Source: VRUE01 sp035266685
GTDB taxonomy: Bacteria; Actinomycetota; Thermoleophilia; Solirubrobacterales; 70-9
Length of the DNA: 21,545 bases
Direction of reading: 5' to 3'
NCBI GenBank assembly: GCA_035266685.1
Contig: DATFMX010000074.1
Span: 1 to 21,545, forward strand
Part shown: piece by piece, positions 1-8,279 of the stretch
Layout of the letters: the number at the start of each line of letters is the position of its first letter
Numbering within the stretch: position 1 is the stretch's first letter
Notes under the pieces: generated by a model
Databases searched by the model: none
Seen by the model: only the letters and a program-made list of their open reading frames with translations
Told to the model about the DNA's origin: nothing
Made by a program: the position numbers and the translations under genes

Positions 1-714
1 CGCGAGGCGCTCGCGATGGAGGAGCTGCCGGTCCGCATCGAGGGCTTCGACATCTCCAACCTCGGCGGCGAGCACACGGTCGCCTCGATGGTCGTCTTCG
101 AGGGCGGCGCGACCAAGAAGTCCGACTACCGGAGGTTCAAAGTGCGCGGCGCGCACCCGAACGGGTCCGACGACTTCGCTTCCATGCAGGAGGTGCTTGA
201 ACGCCGCGTCAGCCGATACCTCGAGCAGGCCGACCTGTCGCCGCACGACGGCAAACGCGACGAGAGCTTCGCCGCGCTGCCCTCGCTGGTGATGATCGAC
301 GGCGGAAAGGGCCAGCTCGGCGCCGCGATGCGCGCGCTCGGGCCCTTCGTCGAGCGCGGCGTCACCGTCGTCTCGCTGGCCAAGCGCGAGGAGGAGGTCT
401 TCGTCCCCGGACGGCCGAACCCGATCGACGTCGACCCCGGCTCGGAGGCCTCGAAGCTGCTGCAGCGGGTGCGCGACGAGGCGCACCGCTTCGCGATCGA
501 GCACCACCGTGGGCGCCGCGACCGGGCGATGACCGGCTCGGTGCTCGACGAGCTGAAGGGCGTCGGCCCGGCCCGCAAGCGCGCCTTCCTCAGGCACTTC
601 GGCACGCCCGAGCGCTTCCTCGCCGCGACCCGCGAGGAGCTCGAGGCGGTCCCCGGTGTGCCCGGCAAGCTGGCGCGCGAGATCCACGAGCAGCTGCACA
701 GGACCGGCGGCTAG
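1..714 (+). CDS. uvrC: UvrABC excinuclease subunit C, C-terminal part (5' end outside window)
   Basis: The reading frame is open from base 1, so the window holds only the last 237 codons of a protein that normally has about 600. UvrC makes the two incisions in nucleotide excision repair after UvrA/UvrB find the lesion. What is present is the RNase H-like nuclease half responsible for the 5' incision: the FDISN motif near the start, the VASMVVFEGG strand, the DGGKGQ motif and the EHHRGRRDR segment supply its acidic and His catalytic residues. It ends in a tandem helix-hairpin-helix DNA-binding domain (LKGVGPARKRAFLRHFG, then a second hairpin around VPGVPGKLA). The TAG stop is one base before the rapZ start, so the two are probably co-transcribed, as uvrC-rapZ is in many actinobacteria. 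The GIY-YIG and UVR domains are outside the window. Confidence 0.96.
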   Translation, partial: REALAMEELPVRIEGFDISNLGGEHTVASMVVFEGGATKKSDYRRFKVRGAHPNGSDDFASMQEVLERRVSRYLEQADLSPHDGKRDESFAALPSLVMIDGGKGQLGAAMRALGPFVERGVTVVSLAKREEEVFVPGRPNPIDVDPGSEASKLLQRVRDEAHRFAIEHHRGRRDRAMTGSVLDELKGVGPARKRAFLRHFGTPERFLAATREELEAVPGVPGKLAREIHEQLHRTGG

Positions 715-715
715 C

Positions 716-1582
716 GTGGGCAAAGGGGTCGACCTCGTCCTGATCACCGGCCACTCCGGCGCCGGCAAGTCGGAAGCGATCGCCGCCTTCGAGGACGGCG
801 GCTACTTCTGCGTCGACAACCTTCCGCCGCGGATGATCGGCGGCCTCGGCGAGCTCTTCCGCCACGAGGGCAGCGGGGTCGAGCGCGCCGCGGTCGTCTC
901 CGACGTGCGCGGCGGCGAGTACTTCGATGAGCTGATCCAGGTGATCGACGAGCTCAGCCGCGACGGGCTGAAGCCGAAGCTGCTCTTCCTCGAGGCCGAC
1001 GAGGAGACGCTGCTCGACCGCTACAAGGAGACCCGCCGGCGCCACCCGCTCGCGCCCGAGGGGCGGATCGTCGACGGGATCCGCGCCGAGCGCGAGCTGC
1101 TGGCGCCGCTGCGCGCCCGCGCCGATGTGGTGATGGACACCAGCGGCTCGACCGGCGGCCAGCTGCGCCGCCGGATCGCCGAGGAGATGCTCGACGGCCA
1201 CGACACCGGCAAGCTGGCGCTCACCCTGCTCACCTTCGGCTTCAAGAACGGGCCGCCGCGCGACGCCGACCTGACCCTCGATGTGCGCTTCCTGCCCAAT
1301 CCCCATTACGTCGACGAGCTGCGCCCGCAGACCGGCCTCGACGAGGAGGTGCGCGCCTACGTCGAGTCGGGGACCCAGGCGGGCGAGTTCTACGGCCGCC
1401 TGCTGCCGCTGCTCGAGTTCCTCGTCCCCGCCTACGTCGCCGAGGGCAAGAGCCACCTGACGATCGCGATCGGCTGCACCGGTGGCCGCCACCGCTCGGT
1501 CACCGTCGCCGACCGGATCCGCCGCGCGCTGGAGGGCCGCGAGGGCGTGGTCGTCCGCGTCAAGCACCGCGACCTCGAATGA
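716..1582 (+). CDS. rapZ: RapZ/YvcJ family nucleotide-binding protein
   Basis: 288 residues, the usual length of the family. The GTG start at 716 is one base after the uvrC stop and gives the expected N-terminus running straight into the P-loop GHSGAGKS (residues 12-19). The C-terminal half carries the conserved blocks TFGFKNGPP, DVRFLPNPHYV and IGCTGGRHRS typical of the RapZ C-terminal domain. In E. coli RapZ is an RNA-binding adaptor that senses glucosamine-6-phosphate and controls decay of the small RNA GlmZ; in Gram-positives the YvcJ relatives hydrolyse nucleotides and their role is less clear, so the RNA-adaptor role should not be assumed here. Usual actinobacterial neighbours downstream (yvcK, whiA) are absent. 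Confidence 0.95.
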   Translation: MGKGVDLVLITGHSGAGKSEAIAAFEDGGYFCVDNLPPRMIGGLGELFRHEGSGVERAAVVSDVRGGEYFDELIQVIDELSRDGLKPKLLFLEADEETLLDRYKETRRRHPLAPEGRIVDGIRAERELLAPLRARADVVMDTSGSTGGQLRRRIAEEMLDGHDTGKLALTLLTFGFKNGPPRDADLTLDVRFLPNPHYVDELRPQTGLDEEVRAYVESGTQAGEFYGRLLPLLEFLVPAYVAEGKSHLTIAIGCTGGRHRSVTVADRIRRALEGREGVVVRVKHRDLE

Positions 1583-1590
1583 CGGCCCCA

Positions 1591-1609
1591 GACGCCGCCA
1601 TGCGGCGTC
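1591..1609 (+). terminator. Hairpin after rapZ, possible weak terminator
   Basis: A perfect 8-bp stem (GACGCCGC / GCGGCGTC) closed by a 3-nt CAT loop begins 8 nt after the rapZ stop. No T-run follows, so it is not a textbook intrinsic terminator, but hairpins without U-tracts are common at transcript ends in GC-rich actinobacteria. It may end the uvrC-rapZ transcript or protect its 3' end. Confidence 0.45.
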
Positions 1610-1631
1610 CTCAGTCGGTCTCCTCGGGTCA

Positions 1632-1645
1632 CGCACTAATGTGCG
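1632..1645 (+). promoter_or_regulatory. Palindrome over a possible -10 box, upstream of ABC exporter
   Basis: CGCAC-TAAT-GTGCG is a perfect 5+5 inverted repeat in the 118-nt gap between rapZ and the ABC exporter. It contains TAATGT (1637-1642), which fits the TAnnnT -10 pattern. If used, transcription would begin near 1649 and leave a leader of about 50 nt before the ATG at 1701. A palindrome lying on a -10 box is what a repressor operator would look like. I see no convincing -35 box, so this is a suggestion only. Confidence 0.3.
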
Positions 1646-1700
1646 CTCCCCTCGTCGCCCTCCCTGCGTCCTTGCCTGGCGACGACTGGAACCGTCATTG

Positions 1701-2552
1701 ATGCCTGAAACCGTCATATCCGTTCGCGGCCTGCGCAAGAGCTACGGCGACGCCGAGGCGGTGCGCGGCATCGACCTCGAGGTGGAGCGCGGCGAGGTCT
1801 TCGCCTTCCTCGGTCCGAACGGGGCCGGCAAGACGACCACGGTCGAGATCCTCGAGGGCTACCGCAAGCGCAGCGCCGGCGAGGTCAGCGTGCTCGGCGA
1901 GGACCCCGAGCACGGCGACCGCCGCTGGCGCGAGCGGATCGGGATCGTCCTACAGAGCTGCCGCCTCGACCCTTATCTGACGGTGCGCGAGTCCCTGGCC
2001 CTCTACGCCGGCTACTACGAGGCGCCGCGGCCGATCGAGGAGACGATCGAGCTCGTCGGCCTGGCCGACAAGGCCGACGCCCGCGCCAGCGCGCTCTCCG
2101 GCGGCCAGCAGCGCCGGCTCGACGTCGGCATGGCGCTGATCGGCGATCCGGAGCTGCTCTTCCTCGACGAGCCGACGACCGGCTTCGACCCCTCGGCGCG
2201 GCGCCAGGCCTGGGAGACGATCGCCGGCCTGCGCGAGCTCGGCAAGACCGTCTTCCTCACCACCCATTACATGGACGAGGCGCAGCGGCTCGCCGACCGG
2301 GTGACGATCATCGCCCAGGGTGAGATCGTCGCCCGCGGCACCCCCGAGGACCTCGGCGACCGCGAGAGCCGCCCGGCGCGGATCAGCTACCGCGAGGACG
2401 GGCGCGAGGTGGCGCTGGAGACGACGACGCCGGTGAAGACGCTGAACGAGCTGACCGGCAGGGCGCTGGCCGAGGGCCGCGATCTGGAGGGGCTCGAGGT
2501 CGCCCGTCCCAGCCTCGAGGACGTCTACCTGGAGCTGACGGACCAGACATGA
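1701..2552 (+). CDS. ABC transporter ATP-binding protein (ABC-2/DrrA-type exporter)
   Basis: 283 residues. Cytosolic ATPase that would power the membrane partner encoded immediately downstream. Walker A GPNGAGKTT at residues 38-46, a Q-loop (VLQSCRL), the signature LSGGQQRR, Walker B LLFLDEPTTGFD and the H-loop in TTHYMDEA are all intact. After the ATPase core it has the short C-terminal domain (RISYREDGREV onward, ending in PSLEDVYLELT) typical of DrrA/CcmA/NatA-like exporters. The ATG at 1701 is chosen because the frame upstream lacks family similarity and this start places the first strand (ISVRGLRKSYG) correctly. The stop overlaps the permease start (ATGA), indicating coupled translation. 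The substrate cannot be read from sequence; drugs, lipids or peptides are all possible. It is not the haem-export CcmA by context: its partner is a DrrB-like permease and the ccm genes lie 12 kb away. Confidence 0.93.
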   Translation: MPETVISVRGLRKSYGDAEAVRGIDLEVERGEVFAFLGPNGAGKTTTVEILEGYRKRSAGEVSVLGEDPEHGDRRWRERIGIVLQSCRLDPYLTVRESLALYAGYYEAPRPIEETIELVGLADKADARASALSGGQQRRLDVGMALIGDPELLFLDEPTTGFDPSARRQAWETIAGLRELGKTVFLTTHYMDEAQRLADRVTIIAQGEIVARGTPEDLGDRESRPARISYREDGREVALETTTPVKTLNELTGRALAEGRDLEGLEVARPSLEDVYLELTDQT

Positions 2553-3307
2553 GCCTCGTCCTGCACCAGTTCCGCTACGACCAGAAGGCCTTCTGGCGCA
2601 ACCCGGCCTCGGTCTTCTTTACGGTCGGCTTCCCGGTGATCCTGCTGCTGATCTTCGCCACCGTGTTCGGCGACCAGACGGTCGAAGTGCGGGGCGGGAT
2701 CAAGACGACGACCTACTACGTGCCGGCGATCATCACCCTCTCGGTGATCTCGGCGACGATGCAGTCGCTGGCGATGTCGCTGGTGATCGCGCGCGAGGAC
2801 GGGCGGCTGAAGCGCGGCCGTGGCACGCCGATGCCGGCCTGGGTCTTCATCGCCGGGCGGATCGGCAACTCGATCGTCGTCGCGCTGCTGATGCTGGCGC
2901 TGATCGCGGCGATCGGCGACCTCGTCTACGGCGTCGGCTTCCCCTGGAGCCGCCTGCCGGCGATCCTGCTCTCGCTGCTCGTCGGCACCGCCGCCTTCTG
3001 CTGCCTCGGCATCGCGCTCACCGCGGCGATCCCGTCGCAGGACGCGGCGGCGCCGATCGTCAACGCCCTGCTGCTGCCGCTCTACTTCCTCTCCGGCGTC
3101 TTCATCCCCGACGACCAGCTGCCGAGCGGCGTCATCCATTTCGCCGACGCCTTCCCGATCCGCCACTTCTTCGAGGCGCTTTTCGACGCCTACGTGCCGG
3201 GCGGCGCCAGCGTCTCCTGGGGCAACCTCGGCGTGGTCGCGATCTGGGGCCTCGTCGGCGCCTTCCTGGCGATCCGCTACTTCCGCTGGACCCCACGCAG
3301 CGGCTAG
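2549..3307 (+). CDS. ABC-2 type transporter permease
   Basis: 252 residues with about six hydrophobic segments (roughly residues 22-42, 57-76, 102-126, 136-158, 167-187 and 228-244), the layout of the ABC-2 membrane family. The cytosolic stretch REDGRLKRGRGTPMPAW between the second and third segments matches the conserved coupling region of DrrB-like permeases. It starts with ATG inside the ATPase stop (4-nt overlap), so the two form one exporter at a stoichiometry set by translational coupling. It sits in the place usually held by yvcK and whiA in actinobacterial uvrC-rapZ-gap neighbourhoods, which suggests an insertion or replacement in this lineage. Substrate unknown. Confidence 0.92.
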   Translation: MSLVLHQFRYDQKAFWRNPASVFFTVGFPVILLLIFATVFGDQTVEVRGGIKTTTYYVPAIITLSVISATMQSLAMSLVIAREDGRLKRGRGTPMPAWVFIAGRIGNSIVVALLMLALIAAIGDLVYGVGFPWSRLPAILLSLLVGTAAFCCLGIALTAAIPSQDAAAPIVNALLLPLYFLSGVFIPDDQLPSGVIHFADAFPIRHFFEALFDAYVPGGASVSWGNLGVVAIWGLVGAFLAIRYFRWTPRSG

Positions 3308-3320
3308 CCAGCGGCCCGTA

Positions 3321-3326
3321 TAGCCT
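3321..3326 (+). promoter_or_regulatory. Possible -10 box for the VOC gene
   Basis: TAGCCT, overlapping the also TATAAT-like TATAGC one step upstream, lies 10 nt before the ATG at 3337. There is no Shine-Dalgarno sequence between them, so a leaderless or nearly leaderless transcript is plausible. The same TAGCCT hexamer sits 9 nt before the glycosyltransferase start at 16054. Confidence 0.35.
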
Positions 3327-3336
3327 CCCCCGCCCG

Positions 3337-3699
3337 ATGTTGCACCACGTTCTCCTAGAGGTCTCCGACCTCGAGCGCTCGTCCGCGTTCTACGACACGC
3401 TGCTCGCGCCGCTCGGCTGGCGCCGCCACTTCGAGCAGGACGAGACGGTCGGCTGGGGGATCGCCAAACCGGTCTTCTTCGTCTCCGCCCACCACCCGCC
3501 GAAGCCCGGCTTCGGGCTGCTCAGCTTCCGGGGGCTGGGGATCGTCGCCGTCAAGGCCGCCTGGGAACAGGGCGTCGGCGCCGGCGGCGAGGCGGTCGGC
3601 GAGCCGGGCGAGCGCAGCTCCTACGGCTCCGGCTCCTACTCCGCTTTTCTCCGCGACCCCGACGGGTATGAAATCGAGATCACCGTCGGCAGCGACTAA
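3337..3699 (+). CDS. VOC (glyoxalase/bleomycin-resistance fold) protein
   Basis: 120 residues, about the size of a single VOC domain with two beta-alpha-beta-beta-beta modules. The N-terminal LHHVLLEVSDLERSSAFYD and the C-terminal FLRDPDGYEIEI are the family's hallmark ends; the first supplies a metal-ligand His and the last a metal-ligand Glu. The second module starts with GLLSFRG, where relatives often have a His in the first strand, so the metal site may be incomplete. VOC proteins range over isomerases, dioxygenases, thiol transferases and antibiotic-binding proteins, and the substrate cannot be inferred here. It stands 29 nt after the exporter and 41 nt before gap. A detoxification role beside an exporter is possible but unproven. 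Confidence 0.85.
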   Translation: MLHHVLLEVSDLERSSAFYDTLLAPLGWRRHFEQDETVGWGIAKPVFFVSAHHPPKPGFGLLSFRGLGIVAVKAAWEQGVGAGGEAVGEPGERSSYGSGSYSAFLRDPDGYEIEITVGSD

Positions 3700-3740
3700 C
3701 CTCGAACCAGCCAACGCATCGACACCAGGAGGATGAGTTC

Positions 3741-4745
<1,005 letters not shown>

Positions 4746-4749
4746 GGCC

Positions 4750-5937
4750 GTGAGCTTCTCCAAGGCGAGCGTCCGCGACGCCGAGGTCGCCGGCAAGCGG
4801 GTCCTCGTCCGGGTCGACTTCAACGTGCCGCTGGACGGCGGCCGGGTCGCCGACGACACGCGGATCCGCGCCGCGCTGCCGACGATCGAAGCGCTGCGCG
4901 AGCGCGGCGCCTCGCTCGTCCTCGTCTCCCACCTGGGGCGGCCGAAGGGCGAGGTCGTGCCCGAGCTCTCGCTGAAGCCGGTCGGTGAGCGGCTGGCGGA
5001 GCTGCTCGGGGCGCCGGTCCAGCAGGCGCCGGCGGTGGTCGGTGCGGACGTCGAGACGCTGGCCGCGGGGTTGAGCCCGGGCGGCGTGCTGCTGCTCGAG
5101 AACGTCCGCTACGAGCCGGGGGAGACCGCGAACGACGCGGCGCTCGCCGAGGCGCTGGCGCGGCTCGCCGACCTCTACGTCAACGACGCCTTCGGCGCCG
5201 CGCACCGGGCGCACGCCAGCACCGAGGGCGTCGCCCACCGCCTGCCGGGCTACGCGGGGCTGCTCCTGCAGAGCGAGGTCGAGCGACTGACGGCGGTGGT
5301 CGAGTCGCCCGGCCGGCCGCTGGTCGTCGTGCTCGGCGGCGCCAAGGTGAGCGACAAGGTCGGCGTGATCGACCGCTTCCTCGAAGTCGCCGACGGCATC
5401 CTGATCGGCGGCGCGATGTGCTTCAGCTTCTTCCGCGCCCAGGGCATCGCCACCGGCGACTCGCTGGTCGAGGAGCAGGGCGTGGAGCTGGCCGAGGAGG
5501 CGCTGGCGCGGGCGGGGGACTCGCAGTGCGAGCTGCTGCTCCCGGTCGACCTGGTGCTGGGCCGCAGCTTCGACGCGGATACCGAGCGGCGCGAGAGCGA
5601 CGCGGTCGAGGTGGCGGACGGCTGGATGGGCCTCGATGTGGGACCGCGCACCGCGGCCACCTATGCCGAGCGGATCGCCGCGGCCGGCACCGTGCTCTGG
5701 AACGGGCCGATGGGCGCCTTCGAGCTGGCGCCGTTCGCCGCCGGCACGCGGACGGTCGCTGAGGCGGTCGCCGCGGCGCCCGGCACGACCGTGGTCGGCG
5801 GCGGCGACTCGGTGGCGGCGCTGAACGAGTTCGGCCTGGCTGAGAAAGTGGACTGGGTGTCGACCGGAGGAGGAGCGTCCTTGGAGCTGCTGGAGGGAAA
5901 GAAGCTGCCCGGAGTGGAGGCCCTGCGAGATGCCTGA
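4750..5937 (+). CDS. pgk: Phosphoglycerate kinase
   Basis: 395 residues, normal family size. Transfers phosphate from 1,3-bisphosphoglycerate to ADP, the first ATP-yielding step of glycolysis. Signature RVDFNVPLD near residue 20, substrate-binding HLGRPKG, NVRYEPGE and the AHRAHAST loop mark the N-domain; GGAKVSDK, LWNGPMGAFE and the GGGDSVAAL loop mark the nucleotide-binding C-domain. The GTG start follows the gap stop by 4 nt; GAGG overlapping that stop is the only ribosome-binding element and is very close, so translation probably depends on ribosomes finishing gap. The 3' end overlaps tpiA by 8 nt. All key residues look intact. Confidence 0.97.
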   Translation: MSFSKASVRDAEVAGKRVLVRVDFNVPLDGGRVADDTRIRAALPTIEALRERGASLVLVSHLGRPKGEVVPELSLKPVGERLAELLGAPVQQAPAVVGADVETLAAGLSPGGVLLLENVRYEPGETANDAALAEALARLADLYVNDAFGAAHRAHASTEGVAHRLPGYAGLLLQSEVERLTAVVESPGRPLVVVLGGAKVSDKVGVIDRFLEVADGILIGGAMCFSFFRAQGIATGDSLVEEQGVELAEEALARAGDSQCELLLPVDLVLGRSFDADTERRESDAVEVADGWMGLDVGPRTAATYAERIAAAGTVLWNGPMGAFELAPFAAGTRTVAEAVAAAPGTTVVGGGDSVAALNEFGLAEKVDWVSTGGGASLELLEGKKLPGVEALRDA

Positions 5938-6679
5938 TCGCACCCCCTACATCGCCGCCAACTGGAAGATGCACAAGTCCGTCGCCGAGGCGGGCGCGTT
6001 TGTCGACGCGCTGCTGCCGCGGATTGCCGCGACCCAGCACGACGTCGTCATCTGCCCGCCGTTCACGGCGCTGACCGCGGTGGTCGAGCGGCGCTACGGC
6101 ACGGCCGTGAAGGTGGCGGCGCAGAACATGCACGAGGAGGGCTCGGGCGCCTTCACCGGCGAGGTCTCGGCGGCGATGCTGGTCGAGCTCGACGTCGAGG
6201 CGGTCGTCCTCGGCCACTCCGAGCGCCGCCAGTACTTCGGCGAGACCGACGAGGCGCTGGCGCGCAAGGTCCCGGCGGCGCTGGCGGCCGGGCTGGAGCC
6301 GATCCTCTGCGTCGGCGAGAGCGAGGAGGCGCGCGACGGCGGGCAGACCGAGGGCGTGCTGGAGCGCCAGCTGCAGGCCGACCTGGCCGCGGTCGAGGAC
6401 GACCGGATCGCCGAGGTCGTGGTCGCCTACGAGCCGATCTGGGCGATCGGCACCGGCCGCACGGCGACGCCCGAGCAGGCCCAGGAGGCGTGCGCCTTCA
6501 TCCGCGATGTGCTGCGCGAGCGCGGCGCGGCAGCCGACGCGGTGCGGATCCTCTACGGCGGCTCGGTCAAGCCGGCCAACGCCGCCGAACTGCTGGCGCA
6601 GGACGACATCGACGGCGCCCTGGTCGGCGGGGCGAGCCTTGACCCCGAAGAATTCGCGGCCATAGTGGAGGCAGCGTGA
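5930..6679 (+). CDS. tpiA: Triosephosphate isomerase
   Basis: 249 residues, standard length. Interconverts dihydroxyacetone phosphate and glyceraldehyde-3-phosphate. Catalytic residues are visible: Asn11 and Lys13 in ANWKMHK, His96 in GHSERR and Glu168 in AYEPIWAIGTG, with the phosphate-gripping loop right after, and LYGGSVKP near the C-terminus. The ATG lies inside the pgk 3' end (8-nt overlap), with GGAGG-like bases about 9 nt upstream. Its stop is only 2 nt before the left arm of the long hairpin that leads into gpmI. In many actinobacteria secG follows tpiA; here gpmI does. Confidence 0.97.
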   Translation: MPDRTPYIAANWKMHKSVAEAGAFVDALLPRIAATQHDVVICPPFTALTAVVERRYGTAVKVAAQNMHEEGSGAFTGEVSAAMLVELDVEAVVLGHSERRQYFGETDEALARKVPAALAAGLEPILCVGESEEARDGGQTEGVLERQLQADLAAVEDDRIAEVVVAYEPIWAIGTGRTATPEQAQEACAFIRDVLRERGAAADAVRILYGGSVKPANAAELLAQDDIDGALVGGASLDPEEFAAIVEAA

Positions 6680-6681
6680 GG

Positions 6682-6728
6682 TTCCGGTGCGCCTTTCCCA
6701 CCGAGAGGGTTGGAAAAGCGCACCGGAA
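6682..6728 (+). promoter_or_regulatory. Long hairpin in tpiA-gpmI gap, pairing with the gpmI ribosome binding site
   Basis: TTCCGGTGCGC (6682-6692) pairs perfectly with GCGCACCGGAA (6718-6728). After one C-A mismatch, TTTCC pairs with GGAAA, and after a second mismatch ACC pairs with GGT around a GAGAG loop. That makes 19 base pairs with two mismatches in 47 nt. The right arm ends in GGAA, the first bases of the gpmI Shine-Dalgarno GGAAGGG (6725-6731; ATG at 6738). No T-run follows, so it is unlikely to be an intrinsic terminator inside the operon. The tpiA stop is 2 nt before the left arm, so a terminating ribosome would cover it. Read as RNA, this looks like a translational coupling or attenuation element; an RNA end-protection role is the main alternative. 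Confidence 0.7.
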
Positions 6729-6737
6729 GGGTCCGCG

Positions 6738-8279
6738 ATGACCGTCCCTTCGCTGGCGCTCGTGATTCTCGACGGCTGGGGCCTGGCGCCGCCGGGACCG
6801 GGCAACGCGATCTCGCAGGCAGAGACGCCCGTCTTCGATCGCCTCTGGAGCACGTATCCGCACACTGAACTCTCCGCCCAGGGGCGCGACGTCGGGCTGC
6901 CCGACGGGCAGATGGGCAACTCCGAGGTCGGCCACCTCAACCTCGGCGCGGGGGCGATCGTCAAGCAGGACCTGGCGCGGATCGACGACTCGATCGCCGA
7001 CGGCAGCTTCTTCGAGAACGCGGCGCTGCTCGACGCCTGCGACCGCGCCCGGCGCAGCCCGCGTGGGCGCCTGCACCTGCTCGGGCTGGTCTCCGACGGC
7101 GGCGTTCACTCCGGCTGGGAGCACATCGAGGCGACGATCGAGCTCGCCTCGCAGGAGGGCGTGCCCGATGTCGTCTTCCACGCCTTCACCGACGGGCGCG
7201 ACACGCTGCCGCACGGCGGTCGCGAGTACCTGGCCGAGCTGGAGCGCTGGCTGCGCCAGGCTGGGCGCGTCGCCACGGTCGGCGGCCGTTATTACGCGAT
7301 GGACCGTGACACGCGCTGGGAGCGGACCAAGCTCGCCTACGACGCGATCGTCCACGCGCGCGGCCTGCAGGCGGCGAGCGCCGCCGAGGCGATCGAGTCC
7401 TCGTATGAGCGTGAGGAGACCGACGAGTTCGCCAAGCCGACGGTGATCGGCGACTACGACGGCGCTGTCGAGGGCGACGTCGCCTTCTTCATCAACTTCC
7501 GCCCTGACCGCGCCCGGCAGATGACCCGGGCGCTGGCCGAGCCGGGATTCGAGGAGTTCTCGCGCAGCGGCGGGCCGGAGCTCGAGCTGACGACGATGAC
7601 CCAGTACCGCAAGGGCTGGCCCTACCCGGTCGCCTTCCCCGAGGCGCGGCCGAGCACGACCCTGGCCGAGGTCGTCTCCGAGGCCGGCGGCCGTCAGCTG
7701 CATGTCGCCGAGACCGAGAAGTACGCCCATGTCACCTACTTCTTCAACGGCGGGCGCGAGCAGGAGTGGGAGGGGGAGGAGCGCCATCTGGTCGACTCGC
7801 CGCGCGAGGTGCCGACGTATGACCACAAGCCCGAGATGAGCGCCCGCGGCGCCGCCGGCACCTTTGTCTCGCACTGGTCGGAGAACGACTACCGCTTCGG
7901 CATCATCAACTTCGCCAACCCCGACATGGTCGGCCACACGGGGGTGATCCCGGCGGCGGTGCGCGCGGTCGAGGAGGTCGACGGCCGCCTCGGCGAGGTG
8001 ATCGCGGCGGTCGAGGCGAAGGGCGGCGCCTGCATCGTCACCGCCGACCACGGCAACTGCGACCACATGCTCGAGCCGGACGGCTCGCCGAACACTGCGC
8101 ACTCGCTGAATCCGGTCCCGCTGATCGTCACCCGCGAGGGACTGGAGCTGCGCGACCACGGCATCCTGGCCGATGTCGCCCCCACCGTGCTCCAACTGCT
8201 TGGCATTCCTCAACCCGCGGCGATGACCGGGAAGTCGCTGATCGAGGGCGCCCTCCTTCGCCGCGTTTCCGGTTCATGA
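6738..8279 (+). CDS. gpmI: 2,3-bisphosphoglycerate-independent phosphoglycerate mutase
   Basis: 513 residues, the family norm. Interconverts 3- and 2-phosphoglycerate by a Mn-dependent phosphoserine mechanism in an alkaline-phosphatase-type fold. The N-terminal LVILDGWG, the active-site serine in MGNSEVGHLNLGAG, FHAFTDGRDT, GGRYYAMDRDTRWER and, near the C-terminus, ADHGNCDHM with metal-binding Asp and His are all present. The ATG at 6738 is preferred over an in-frame GTG at 6687 because it puts LVILDGWG at the usual distance and follows GGAAGGG by 6 nt; the GTG lies inside the hairpin stem. The stop overlaps the tgt start (ATGA). Many actinobacteria use the cofactor-dependent mutase instead, so this gap-pgk-tpiA-gpmI order is more like that of Firmicutes. 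Confidence 0.97.
   Translation: MTVPSLALVILDGWGLAPPGPGNAISQAETPVFDRLWSTYPHTELSAQGRDVGLPDGQMGNSEVGHLNLGAGAIVKQDLARIDDSIADGSFFENAALLDACDRARRSPRGRLHLLGLVSDGGVHSGWEHIEATIELASQEGVPDVVFHAFTDGRDTLPHGGREYLAELERWLRQAGRVATVGGRYYAMDRDTRWERTKLAYDAIVHARGLQAASAAEAIESSYEREETDEFAKPTVIGDYDGAVEGDVAFFINFRPDRARQMTRALAEPGFEEFSRSGGPELELTTMTQYRKGWPYPVAFPEARPSTTLAEVVSEAGGRQLHVAETEKYAHVTYFFNGGREQEWEGEERHLVDSPREVPTYDHKPEMSARGAAGTFVSHWSENDYRFGIINFANPDMVGHTGVIPAAVRAVEEVDGRLGEVIAAVEAKGGACIVTADHGNCDHMLEPDGSPNTAHSLNPVPLIVTREGLELRDHGILADVAPTVLQLLGIPQPAAMTGKSLIEGALLRRVSGS

Noticed and set aside
1701..3307. The ABC exporter as ccmA-ccmB of the cytochrome c pathway
   Set aside because: The permease resembles DrrB-type ABC-2 proteins, has no CcmB features I can identify, and lies far from the ccm genes.
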